A stretch of 64,000 nucleotides of DNA from positions 310,001-374,000 of the forward strand of contig JAJTUP010000058.1 in assembly GCA_021399435.1 (NCBI GenBank), written 5' to 3'. The first letter of the stretch is position 1. Each line of letters starts with the position of its first letter. The translations under genes and the position numbers were made by a program. Below, piece after piece: positions 21,449 to 30,613 of the stretch. The notes beneath the pieces were generated by a model. The model worked only from the letters and a program-made list of their open reading frames with translations. It was not told the DNA's origin and ran no database searches. The stretch comes from Diaporthe sp. PMI_573 (taxonomy: Eukaryota; Ascomycota; Sordariomycetes; Diaporthales; Diaporthaceae).

Positions 21449-24400
21449 CAGTGTGTCCAATAGTCAGGTAACGGGAAAAATGGAGGTTATAACGTACCTA
21501 ACGGTTGGATTTCCAACTTTGTAACGTCCCTAACGGTTGAAAATAAGCCGTTAACGGCTTGTCAAACGTTAACTAACTGGTAACGGTTGGAATTTCCTAA
21601 ATAGGTAACCCATGATAGAAACTCGTTGGTGCTGAAGGGGATTTACACCAAATTAAGCTTTGCAAGCAATATATTCCCATGTTTCATTCAGGTTTTATCT
21701 TTCTCTCAACTTCTGATAAAGAACAATGTCCAATCTATAAAAAAAAATCCGCCTATCGAGCCTCAGTATGCAAAGCGCCGCTATCAAGCTCCCACAGGTA
21801 CAACTCTGCCGGTCTAGCCTCTGCTAGCGGAGTATCAGTCATACCGCCGTCACTATGAGCACTAATCCAGCTAGCCCATACCTATCCTGCTAGCATATCC
21901 CTCCGCCGCCGCTGCTCATGGCCGCGGCGTAACCAGTTCTTGAGACATTCGTTCGCTTCAATTGTGACAGATCCAAGCCGATTGCGTTCGTCGGTGATTA
22001 GGCGTTTGGACTGACTGAAGACACGTTCGCACTCGGCGCTCATAGCTGGGATAGAGAAAAGATCAAAAGCCATTTGGGTAAGGATCGGATAGGACTTCTC
22101 GCGCTCGCGCCACCAAGTCAGCGGCTCTTCGACAAAGGGTTCAACAACGTCTTCATCATAGAGGTAGCGCTCAAATTCGTCGACCATTCTGCGCCTCTTT
22201 CGCCTGTCGCTATTGCTATCCACATCAACGCTGCGGTCAAGCCTTCTATGTAGTTTGAAGCGGCCCAGCTCTGGTGTTTGCTGAGGTTGCTCAGTTTGCT
22301 GCGGAGGAGAAGCTGGCTCCGTAATGCTGTATTTTGTTGCATACTCGTTGTATAGCTGGCGGACGTCTGGCTCAACAGTGTCCACCCAGATCTCGTGTGA
22401 TCGCCACTTATCCTTAAAGTAAAGCAGCTTGAAGCTTGGGACGAGACAAATCGCGGCACGGTAGTACGGTGTCTTTGCTGTCAAGTCGAAATATTTCATA
22501 AGCTTCGCATAGCCAGCATCGAGTCCTGCAACATAGTAGTTAGAATAGGACCTAGGGTCTGCAGCAACTGCAGCTTTTTCTTCCTGCAGTAAGCCGTCAA
22601 GGATGTCCATCATCTCCAACGCCTGCCAAAGAGCGCCGTAGTTGCCGTGTATAGCATGGCCTTCCAGCTCGAGGGTAGCGTCTTTAAAGGGCTTTAGCAG
22701 AGCGACAAATCTCTGGATTTCCTCCCAATCGCTTCTCTTGAGGAAGTCCTGGCTCAAATCATAATCTGCGTCCCTCTCCCACTGTGCACAAAACAACTCA
22801 ATTGCATTCCTAAGCTTAAGCGCGCGCTCAAGCATAGAGAAGGTTGAATTCCACCGGATCCCGCCGTCCTTGATAAGCTGTAGGCTGAAAAGCTCATCAT
22901 CTTGCAGGGCCTCGGCTTGTAGAGTCTCGAAATGCTGTCGGCGCTGATCTGAGCGTGTAATGTAGCGAACAATATTATGAACTTTGCCGATAACGCCTCG
23001 TTGCCGCCAGATCGAGAAGGATTCTTGGTCGTTACAACACTGGAGCTGTCGTTCGGCCTTACTCACACCTTTGCCATAGAGAATTGCCTTGACAACGAGG
23101 TTGATAACGTGGCCAGAACAGCGGAGTCGTCTCCAGTCCGGATCGAAACCAAATCGCGTAGCTAGTTGTAACACGGCGCGATCGTTATCCTTGGCGTTAT
23201 CCATCATGAAACAACCAAGCTTCGGCTCGAGATCGTACTGCGTAACTACGCTAATAAGGCAATTTGCTATATTTTCGCCTGAGTGAGAACCATATAGCCG
23301 CGGGAGGCCGAGAAGAGCTTGATGATTGGTGTAGTCCACGCCTAGTAAGCGGAGGTTAAAAGTTGGATTAAGCCTTATATAATAAAACGTCTGAATAGTA
23401 AAGGGTATCACATATATATACGTACCTACAAAGTGCGCAACTACGCCGCAGAGGCTCATCCCACTAGTTGACGTCCATAAGTCGCAGCTTAGGTGGACCG
23501 CACTCCTACATTCCTTCAACTCAACCTTCAAACTCTCCCTGCGTGTTTCAAATGCAGCCATTATCCAACTGCTCAGCGTCGTCGCGGACGTAGGGAGAAG
23601 CCGCTCTAACTCAGGCCTCCCATACGAGAGTAAGTCACACGTATCTCCGGCAGTTGCGCTTCGAAAGCTCACGTCGTGAGCAACAACCCAGTCCAGATAC
23701 TGCTGCCTGTAGCCTTCCCCAGTAATAGGAGTCCGTAGTGGACCAAAGCTATTAGCCTTCTTACTTCGATCCCATGGGTTGGAAACCCGGATATGCTGAG
23801 GAACTTCGCCGTCCTCAGAAATGCCGTGTTTGTGCTTTAAATGGTAGGCGATCGCACTATTTCCGTTGTATTTAAATATTGTAGAACAGTCGCTGCCAGT
23901 CTCATGGCATCTCCGACAAAGCCAGTACTGCTCATTTTCTGACTCGATATTGGCACCGTGGTCCCAAATCCAGGACTTCTTTGTCTTGCCGGTTGTACGC
24001 TTGTGCTTCATATAGTAGTGCGCATCGCTTAGACGTTTGTTGTTGTACTGGAGAGCACCCCAGCGAATCGGGAAGGCACCATCGGCAAGAGGTCTCGGAG
24101 CTCGGACAGATGAAGGAGATGACAAGGGCCCAGTTGAAGGCGTGGTCGATTTCTTGGCAGAGGACTCGATTGATGGTTGGATTGAGAGCTCCGTAAATTG
24201 GTCTGCTGAACGCGACGATGACGGCGTGGAGGAGAAGGACGGGGCCGACATGGTGGTGTGTACTGCCGGAAATTTTCCGTTGCGCGTACGTGTAGGGAGC
24301 GTTGCTATATGCAAAAAGAGATGCTGAGTCTAGATGGGAGGGCAAGTTGAAGTTCGAACGGAGGCCGCCAAAACTCTCGCTAAGACGCGTTACGCGTCGC

Positions 24401-24739
24401 GCATCTGGCACGTCGAACGGAATGGCTCGGGACGGCCAGGTCGGGACAATCAAATGACAGGGATTAATGCGCTAAGCAAGGGGTTGAGAGACGCCGTCTC
24501 TGGGCTAGGATCTGAATAGGAAAAACTCGGTCTTTACATCGAGTTGAGATCCACTAATAGGTATCTGGGACGGTTTTAGAAAACCCCCCTCTAAATCCAA
24601 CCGTTAACTAGTTAACTGACAAGCTTATAACGTCCCTAACGGTTGAAATGAGGAACTTATAACGTCCCTAACGGTTGGTATTACGTAAGCCGTTAACTGG
24701 TCCGTTATCCAAATGGTTAACTGACTATTGGACACACTG
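21449..24739. mobile_element. complete hAT DNA transposon, 3.29 kb
   Basis: Both ends carry the perfect 19-bp terminal inverted repeat CAGTGTGTCCAATAGTCAG (21449-21467 and 24721-24739), which begins with the CAG typical of hAT. The 8-bp target duplication ATCAGAAA is intact at 21441-21448 and 24740-24747. Subterminal repeats of the type CCTAACGGTT occur on both ends (21495-21600 and 24598-24710), as expected for transposase binding sites. The single gene inside is an intact transposase on the minus strand. Perfect ends, TSD and ORF suggest a recent and possibly still active copy. It sits within a pogo-type transposase gene. Confidence 0.95.
21882..24251 (-). CDS. hAT transposase, 789 aa
   Basis: The first true ATG is at 24251. 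A Ser-rich leader is followed by a BED-type zinc finger (YWLCRRCHETGSDCS then AIAYHLKHKHG). The middle holds HLSCDLWTSTSGMSLCGVVAHF (first catalytic Asp region), then MMDNAKDNDRAVLQLATRF and LRCSGHVINLVVKAILYG (C..H..NL block). The C-terminus carries the dimerisation domain (WWREREKSYPILTQMAFDL, SIPAMSAECERVFSQSKRL, LGSVTIEANECLKNWL). The enzyme cuts and rejoins element ends. 23342-23425 (84 nt) starts GTACGT and ends CTAG on the coding strand, is a multiple of three and interrupts the conserved block after HFV, so it is probably an intron with no stop codon. Removing it would give 761 residues. Confidence 0.93.
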   Translation of the reverse strand: MSAPSFSSTPSSSRSADQFTELSIQPSIESSAKKSTTPSTGPLSSPSSVRAPRPLADGAFPIRWGALQYNNKRLSDAHYYMKHKRTTGKTKKSWIWDHGANIESENEQYWLCRRCHETGSDCSTIFKYNGNSAIAYHLKHKHGISEDGEVPQHIRVSNPWDRSKKANSFGPLRTPITGEGYRQQYLDWVVAHDVSFRSATAGDTCDLLSYGRPELERLLPTSATTLSSWIMAAFETRRESLKVELKECRSAVHLSCDLWTSTSGMSLCGVVAHFVGTYIYVIPFTIQTFYYIRLNPTFNLRLLGVDYTNHQALLGLPRLYGSHSGENIANCLISVVTQYDLEPKLGCFMMDNAKDNDRAVLQLATRFGFDPDWRRLRCSGHVINLVVKAILYGKGVSKAERQLQCCNDQESFSIWRQRGVIGKVHNIVRYITRSDQRRQHFETLQAEALQDDELFSLQLIKDGGIRWNSTFSMLERALKLRNAIELFCAQWERDADYDLSQDFLKRSDWEEIQRFVALLKPFKDATLELEGHAIHGNYGALWQALEMMDILDGLLQEEKAAVAADPRSYSNYYVAGLDAGYAKLMKYFDLTAKTPYYRAAICLVPSFKLLYFKDKWRSHEIWVDTVEPDVRQLYNEYATKYSITEPASPPQQTEQPQQTPELGRFKLHRRLDRSVDVDSNSDRRKRRRMVDEFERYLYDEDVVEPFVEEPLTWWREREKSYPILTQMAFDLFSIPAMSAECERVFSQSKRLITDERNRLGSVTIEANECLKNWLRRGHEQRRRRDMLAG

Positions 24740-24747
24740 ATCAGAAA
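24740..24747. repeat. target-site duplication of the hAT element, right
   Basis: ATCAGAAA, identical to 21441-21448. The interrupted reading frame resumes after one copy. Confidence 0.95.
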
Positions 24748-25190
24748 CAGGCTATTCAAACGATAAGATTGGCTTCGAATGGCTGAAGCATTTCGATAAA
24801 CACTCTGCAAAGCGGCAAGTAGGCTCAAAACGCCTACTTATTTTCGATGGCCACAACTCCCACCAAACACGCGAGTTCATTGAATACTGCAATGAACACG
24901 ATATTATACCCTTTGGACTACCCCCTTACCTCACGCATATACTTCAGCCACTTGATGTTGTGGTTTTCCAGCCATTTAAGCACTACCATGCAAAGCGACT
25001 TGGGGAGGTCGTTCGAGATGGTGTCGAGGCAAGGTAGAATTCCTCTCTATGATACAGGACGTACGACAACAAGCCTTCAAAACATCAACTATCACGTCAG
25101 AATTTAAAAAAACGGGTATTTACCCTTTCCACCCCCAGATCGTTCTGAAGGAGATTGAACAGGGTGTGCCTCAAGACCAAAATGAGGGCT

Positions 25191-25636
25191 AAGTTGGAAC
25201 GGATCAATTCAAAGCGTGCAAAACAACAAGCTGAAGAACAAAAAAGGGGTAAACGGCAATAGAAAGAAGTAGCAAAGAGATCAATATAAGCCTTTTAATA
25301 AACAACCTCCCTACCCCAGACCAGTCTGAAGAATACGCATGTCCGCGGCGGTGACTGAGGCGACCTGGTTCTGCCTGGATCTTGCGTAACCCAGCTACAG
25401 CGTAGTTATTAGTCATGTAACCGTGCCAGGCCCCACTTTTATTGGAAGGGGCGTAGATAGGCGTGCGGGGTATTCCATGCGTTAGTTACGGGAGAAATTA
25501 TAGCCCGCTACCCGGTCGCAGAGACAGCTAGTGACAAGAATTTTGCTTCACTCGTCCCCAACATATCAGCAGCATAACCTACGAAAGGCTTCGACACTAC
25601 CCGACTTTCTGGTGTTCAACGATTGTCCCTAACCCC
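25191..25636. other. intergenic, tail of pogo element and upstream region of the APH-like gene
   Basis: No gene seen. No terminal repeat matching the pogo fragment could be recognised. Confidence 0.4.
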
Positions 25637-26362
25637 ATGTCCTCGGAGCCCCAGTCTACGGAGGAGGGATGCTTCGGTAAAACATTCGAACGCAAGTACT
25701 TTCGGCAGCAAGGTTGTTTTATTAAGAGAACATTGCGACCCTCCGAGTTTCGCCATGGACACCGTGGTCTTCACATCCCACGGGCGAATAAGGAGAGATT
25801 GATCAACGAGGCCGCATCGTTACGCTATGTTCGACAGCACACAAATATCCCGGTCCCTACTGTATACTGCGATTTCGAGGACGAGGAAGCTTACTACCTC
25901 ATTACGCAGTGGGTGGATGGAGTTCTTATGGCCGATCTCTCGGAAGCCCACAAAGAAGTGGTTGCCGCGGAAGTTGAAAAGCATCTTGCTACTCTCCATG
26001 CTCTCAAGTCTCATCATCTCGGTGGTCCCACTAGCATTGTTATTCCCCCGCACCGCATCTGGAGGCAGACAGAGCGCAATTCCTGGACACTGCAAAACTC
26101 GCAGTTGGACGAATACAGCTTTTGTCACAATGATCTTTCTCAGCATAACGTTATTGTTAATCCAGACACATTAAGCATAAAGGCAATTATCGACTGGGAG
26201 TATGCTGGATTTTACCCGGTCAATTTCGAGTCGCCTTTCTACCGCAGACTCGGACCTTCTGCGGCTATCAATGGAGAGGAAGACGATTCCCTCGAACTAC
26301 TCAATTTCCTTAATTCCAAAATAATAGTAAGTAGACCTAACATCCAAAGTTATCCGACATAG
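25637..26362 (+). CDS. APH-type phosphotransferase (kinase-fold) family protein, 241 aa
   Basis: ATG at 25637 in the context CCCCATGT. N-terminal strands with a basic patch (FIKRTLRPSEFRHG) are followed by NEAASLRYVRQHTNIPVPTV, the hinge region YYLITQWVDGVLMADL, the catalytic loop FCHNDLSQHNVIVNP (H-x-D-x4-N) and the metal-binding IIDWEYAGFYP. These are the hallmark blocks of the aminoglycoside-phosphotransferase/choline-kinase-like fold, a large family in filamentous fungi, mostly of unknown substrate. The P-loop is weak, as usual in this family. The fold is complete, though the C-terminal lobe is short. A role in small-molecule or protein phosphorylation cannot be told from sequence. Confidence 0.85.
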   Translation: MSSEPQSTEEGCFGKTFERKYFRQQGCFIKRTLRPSEFRHGHRGLHIPRANKERLINEAASLRYVRQHTNIPVPTVYCDFEDEEAYYLITQWVDGVLMADLSEAHKEVVAAEVEKHLATLHALKSHHLGGPTSIVIPPHRIWRQTERNSWTLQNSQLDEYSFCHNDLSQHNVIVNPDTLSIKAIIDWEYAGFYPVNFESPFYRRLGPSAAINGEEDDSLELLNFLNSKIIVSRPNIQSYPT

Positions 26363-27371
26363 AATTCTAGCTCATTGGGATGCCAGAAAAATAAATCGCC
26401 ATGATAGCCAAGCGAAGCCCTTAATTCGGTTCTCGTGATGGTCCGCCAGCACAACTCGCCACTGCTGCTACGTTCCTTGTGGTCTCCTACTTTATTAAAG
26501 TTAGTTAGCGAGGTCAGTCTGGTGAGATGGTTGAAGACGCGGGTTTTGCACCTAATGAGGAGATTTCCCACAACTGGGACACTCTGTCTGTGTACTGGAC
26601 ACATCCGTCCCGCAGTTTTTGCATTTGACAATTTGGGATGGCATAATGACGAATAACGGGTATCTAATATTGGTGCTGGCGAACTTGCTTGTTTCGGAAT
26701 TTTGGCAAATGGTCTGAGAATACGGCATATGTATTTCGCTGTCCTGTGATGTAGAGAACTACAGGTGTTTTTATAATGTGCTGCCTTTGCCAACCTCTCC
26801 CCCACCCTGTAAATCTCAGTGACATGTGTTTGTTCATAATCTGTGAAACACGTACGAGAGTAATTACTGTTTCTTTCACGCATTGGACCGCCTGCCGGGT
26901 GTCGACTAATTGGGATATATAACCCGCACCCTAGCCCTTGTACGGTGGGCGATATAGCCTGCCGTACCCTTGGCCGCATGTGGAGAAGCTTCAGGCAACG
27001 ACTAGGCAGCCGTGAAACAAGGCAGGATCGGAACATGAATAGTCAAATATTAGCTCCACATCATCCAGGTGAGGCGTTCTGTGATACCTGTGCATGCGAT
27101 TGGAAACGCCACATGCAAATGCAGCCATCTATTGGCTGTTAACAACGAAAGCGGAGTCCCTCCTCATGCAGTTGGTTCGGGTCGCACGCGCGAGATGGAC
27201 GAGGATAATGCGTGTCCACTCGAAACAGGAAGGTGCCACGCTCCCACTATTCACAAGGATAGCCGCTGGGTTGGTTGCATTCTCATCTCCCAAAACTGCA
27301 AGGGTTAGGTATCGATCAATGACGAGATAAGGTCACGTACGTGCAACGATGTTCTGGCCTTTATCAATTAT
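26363..27371. other. intergenic, no firm gene
   Basis: A long minus-strand frame at 26350-27036 is open but has no domain and overlaps equally unlikely plus-strand frames. I see no family in it. Confidence 0.35.
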
Positions 27372-27662
27372 ATGGCCGCAGATGCCACAAAAGGGCTCAA
27401 CCTTCACGTGGCGCTTCTTGGTGTATGCTGCCATCTCTCAGGGCGAGCAGACATGATAACGCTGACGGTGGCGAGACTTGAAAACGCGAGGGTAGAGCTG
27501 GAGGCTCTTGGGAAGACCACGGATCCAGGCGTTAATCGACTACTGAGAAGCCTGTCGCTGTATGGCTATCGTCAGCCGACGTCGAGGGAGAGCCACCTGA
27601 CCATGCGGCGGAAGATTAAGGCACTATGTTTGCACCGACTGACCTCAGGAGCCGGATCCTAA
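27372..27662 (+). CDS. hypothetical protein, 96 aa
   Basis: ATG at 27372 and a 96-codon frame: a short hydrophobic start (LHVALLGVCCHLSGRAD) followed by a helical, basic part (LENARVELEALGKTTDPGVN, RLLRSLSLYGYRQPTSRE). The composition resembles true fungal coding sequence, but no family is recognised, and no promoter or intron is evident. It may be a remnant. Confidence 0.3.
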   Translation: MAADATKGLNLHVALLGVCCHLSGRADMITLTVARLENARVELEALGKTTDPGVNRLLRSLSLYGYRQPTSRESHLTMRRKIKALCLHRLTSGAGS

Positions 27663-27775
27663 CACGGAGGACGAACCAGTGCGGCACGCAATCCTCAGAA
27701 TAGCCTTCACATAAAGCAGTATCCCCTCCCAGCTACCCCCATCGCTCCATCGAACTATTTAAAGCCTCCCTCAAA

Positions 27776-28359
27776 CTATCCAAATTTAACTTCTCCGACA
27801 GCGCCAGCTCCAGTCGCATCTCGGACCTGCTCCCACCTCTCCTTGCGCTTCTTCGCCCTCTCCTTCACACTCTCTCCCCTCATCCTCGTCCTCTCCATCT
27901 CCTCTATCCTCTTGCGGTATATAAGAGGCCGCGGAGGATTGAAAATAGGGATCCCGCGTTTGCTCTCAACCAATTCCACATCGTCACCCCAGACGTTAAG
28001 CCCAGTTTTGAGGAGAATGAGAAGACTAGAAACGAGTTCATGAGTCTAATCGGTGTCAACAAGTGACAGGGTTGATCAGTCCCAGAAGAAAGGTATTTGA
28101 TAGGAAAAGAAAAGCCCGAAGCGAATGTTCGTCCTAATAACAGGAAAGTACGGTCGCTCTGACGAAAGAAATAGTTGAATACATTGATGTAGCTAGTCCT
28201 TTCAGTTTCAGTCAGGTAGAAGTCACAATCTGGTTCACTTGTGCACGCAGATAGCAGCTTCAGTATACTGACTGGGTCTAGTAATTGCAGCAGTTCTTTT
28301 CTGAACTGATAGTCAGTGTTCAGCAAGTGTGCTAATATAGGTAAAGTAGAGTGAGACAT
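27776..28359 (-). pseudogene. F-box-family protein, frameshifted
   Basis: The ATG at 28359 opens a frame (to 27904) with KELLQLLDPVSILKLLSACT, YLTETERTSYINVFNYFF and a LLLGRTF strand. These resemble the middle of a large fungal family of F-box proteins with a nucleotidyltransferase-like region. From about 28045 downward the family-like reading moves to another frame: LVSSLLILLKTGLNVWGDDV, then GIPIFNPPRPLIYRKRIEEM and a basic helix to a stop at 27776. The first part is A+T-leaning like the adjoining capping gene, the second is G+C-rich like host DNA. The start lies 33 bp after the capping gene's stop and 17 nt after a GCTGC arm (CAGC-GGA-GCTG at 28378-28388), a weak form of the cassette's promoter palindrome. 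Confidence 0.5.
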
Positions 28360-28392
28360 TGTGATTAGTGTTTTAAGCAGCGGAGCTGTATG

Positions 28393-30558
28393 CTACTTCT
28401 CTAGTCCTAATGTGATGATGTTGCTGCATATATCTCTAGCGCCTGGAGACATTGATTTGCTGGGTAACTCGCTTATTTCACTAGCCCATTGCACTTCACT
28501 CAGACCTGCATAATCCTTCATGAGAGTAATGGGCTCATGGTACGCTGCATCTCTACCCCATCTTATTTGCGCTGTTGACTGATTCAGTTTGGTCATCTTC
28601 ACTCCGCAGCTGTTCACCAACACACCATCGTCTGTGCACCTATCATACACATATCCGCATCCAAGTACAGGTATACCATATTCAGAGGACACGTAGTGCA
28701 GCTCCTCTGTCACAAACTGCATGCTGAACACACACGTAATGCATCTGATTTCTGTGAATAGAAGTCTTGGCAGATCAGACCCACTCGTAATTATATCACT
28801 GAGTGCACAGTTCACGATTACTCTGGATGTAGATCTAGTCTTCAGTGACTTTATCATAGACTTGATATCGGACACTTCAAGTATTCTCTTGGTACCAATA
28901 CGTCTTGCAATCGACTTGCACCTATCCAGATCCGGTTCCATCAGTATGTACGATACACTAGGGTGTTCACCAATTGCATCCAGGGATTGACCAGTTCCAG
29001 TACCGACGTCCAGAATTATGCTCCTGGTAGAGTGCATGTTTAGTGAGGCTACATATATCGTCTTTCTGAGCTCATTGCACCACAACAGTGCCACCCTTCT
29101 CTCGTTATCACCAGGTGCAACCATCTTGTTTGCCGACCGTATGATATTGGAGACTGCACCTGTGCTGTTGGCTTTGTGCTTATCTGTCCTTACGAACATG
29201 TCTCTGACAGTGATCGTATGCTGAGACTTTAGCTCAAATCTTACCTCCACAATGCTACCCAGTTCAAACTCATCTGTCATTGATGCAGGAACATGCAGAA
29301 CCTCGCGTCCTTCACTAGTACAGAGTCTCTGATCAGCACATACTTGGAGCTCCATGGACTTGACTGTCTTGACTTTCAGGATTTCAGTGCTATCGTCTCT
29401 TACTGCCACAATACCATCCGATGGATAAAGAACGGAAGCAGAGTACTTCAGTGCATCCTCGCAATTATCGAAGTATGACCTACGGGTTATCATAACTGTA
29501 CCGCATCTTTTGGTCAGCTTGTTGAACACTGACTCACACCATGGTATATCCCTTGTTACTGGTGCCAAAGCACCAGTCTCGTCAGTCAGACAGTCTATCA
29601 GCAGGATACCTCTAGTCATCATATCCTCTACATCGAACACAACGGGCATGCCACAGTTTGGTATGTCTGACCAGGACCATGAGTATCTACCTGGTGCGTA
29701 CCCGGGCTTAGTGAGATACCATATGTTGCCTATCCATGTAGCCCATGCACGTTCGCCATCTGGCTTGGAGGTGAACTTGTAGCCAACTGTCGGTGTAGTA
29801 GATGCGTCCCAGGCACGTGCGGACAGGTTGATCATTTTCGACACGGCGTCATTACCTAGATGTCTGCGAATCACCGCAGGTGTGCTAACACTCTGTACCA
29901 TATCAGACACAATAGAGCGAATCATGGTGTTGCTCAGTGTCCTGTCAGGTATCTCCACCATTATTCTCTTCCGTCCCTCACCCTCAGCAAAATGAGAGTA
30001 CAGATAAGTCTTGTAACCACACATACTTGGCATGTTCGTGTAGTATCCGCGTATCGCACACTCGGTATCTTTCTGTGCAGTTGCACTGTAGATTTCATGC
30101 TTCTCATGTAACAGTCCCGCGCCTAGACACGATACTGAGTTGAGCCTTGATGCTGTTCCTTCGAATATTCCCTTCACGTGTTTGATTAGTGGTAGCTTCC
30201 TGTCTGACTGTGTGCCAGATGATCTCCTTGTGAGAAGTGTCGAGTACTGTATGATATCATCATTAATCAGTTCCACCTCATTGAGCTGATGGTACTTAGG
30301 AAGACTGATTATGATGAGATGACACGTATGCGATACCAAGCGCCGAATGGGTTGCTGAGGTACTGATCTTGTAGGTCTGTGTCTATACGGTACAGGCCTG
30401 GCTCTGGGTGTAGCATTGGGATCTATTCTTGATGGGTCTAGAGGGCAATCAGGGCAGCTTATTACCACAGTCTGTGCTTCATCAGCTGATCTCATCTGAA
30501 CCTCTCGGGCCCACAACAGCTTGCCACAGGCGGTACATGTACGAGCGAGTGCTGACAT
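28393..30558 (-). CDS. mRNA capping enzyme (guanylyltransferase plus N7-methyltransferase), viral/linear-plasmid type, 721 aa
   Basis: All nucleotidyltransferase motifs are in order: I, KPDG (Lys265, the GMP-accepting residue); III, VFDVED (309-312); IIIa, ILLIDCL; IV, SDGIVAV (380-386); V, LKVKTVKSMEL (394-404); and an OB-fold motif VI, VRTDKHKANS (456-465). The C-terminal third is a SAM methyltransferase: LDVGTGTGQS (516-525), LMEPD and CVFSMQFVTEELHYV, the capping-methyltransferase signature. The N-terminus has a zinc ribbon (CTACGK...CPDC) and a NEVELIND stretch that may be a triphosphatase metal motif. Such fusions are known from large DNA viruses (asfarvirus, mimivirus) and yeast linear plasmids, not from fungal nuclear genes. 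The start at 30558 is preferred over ATGs at 30615 because it lies 21 nt from the promoter palindrome. Intact and intronless. Confidence 0.88.
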   Translation of the reverse strand: MSALARTCTACGKLLWAREVQMRSADEAQTVVISCPDCPLDPSRIDPNATPRARPVPYRHRPTRSVPQQPIRRLVSHTCHLIIISLPKYHQLNEVELINDDIIQYSTLLTRRSSGTQSDRKLPLIKHVKGIFEGTASRLNSVSCLGAGLLHEKHEIYSATAQKDTECAIRGYYTNMPSMCGYKTYLYSHFAEGEGRKRIMVEIPDRTLSNTMIRSIVSDMVQSVSTPAVIRRHLGNDAVSKMINLSARAWDASTTPTVGYKFTSKPDGERAWATWIGNIWYLTKPGYAPGRYSWSWSDIPNCGMPVVFDVEDMMTRGILLIDCLTDETGALAPVTRDIPWCESVFNKLTKRCGTVMITRRSYFDNCEDALKYSASVLYPSDGIVAVRDDSTEILKVKTVKSMELQVCADQRLCTSEGREVLHVPASMTDEFELGSIVEVRFELKSQHTITVRDMFVRTDKHKANSTGAVSNIIRSANKMVAPGDNERRVALLWCNELRKTIYVASLNMHSTRSIILDVGTGTGQSLDAIGEHPSVSYILMEPDLDRCKSIARRIGTKRILEVSDIKSMIKSLKTRSTSRVIVNCALSDIITSGSDLPRLLFTEIRCITCVFSMQFVTEELHYVSSEYGIPVLGCGYVYDRCTDDGVLVNSCGVKMTKLNQSTAQIRWGRDAAYHEPITLMKDYAGLSEVQWASEISELPSKSMSPGARDICSNIITLGLEK

Positions 30559-30613
30559 TGTTACTACTGGTACAGTGGAGCAACGCCGTTGCTCACAGCA
30601 CTTAACCGTCATC
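30559..30613. promoter_or_regulatory. divergent promoter with centred palindrome (capping gene / F-box gene)
   Basis: The 55-bp gap between the two start codons has the perfect palindrome GAGCAACG-C-CGTTGCTC (30578-30594) exactly at its midpoint (30586). Its core GCAAC-GCC-GTTGC leaves 21 nt to each ATG. The second divergent gap, 32603-32656, has the same core. Proposed to be a bidirectional promoter used by the element's own RNA polymerase. This is inference. Confidence 0.65.

Larger units (their letters stand above)
21205..25190 (+). pseudogene. pogo/Tigger-type DDE transposase gene, split by a hAT insertion
   Basis: Two parts of one transposase frame flank the hAT element. 21205-21448 encodes GKNQLIVTGRKKTHYFG, ISADGGHIPTFLVLTGTLHQ and ETAIAVSET. 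24748-25190 resumes with IGFEWLKHFDKHSAKRQ, then LIFDGHNSHQTREFIEYC and PLDVVVFQPFKHYHAK. The ISADG and DGHNSH blocks carry two acidic catalytic residues of the DDE_1 superfamily. The 8-bp duplication ATCAGAAA marks the insertion. The N-terminal DNA-binding half is not seen upstream, and the second part has a stop near 25035, so the gene was probably damaged before or after insertion as well. Confidence 0.85.

Noticed and set aside
26350..27036. 228-codon minus-strand frame
   Set aside because: No ATG-linked domain, Cys/Arg-rich shadow-like composition and competing frames on the other strand.
30521..30613. longer start for the F-box gene
   Set aside because: The upstream codons begin with TTG; the first ATG is 30614, which also fits the palindrome spacing.
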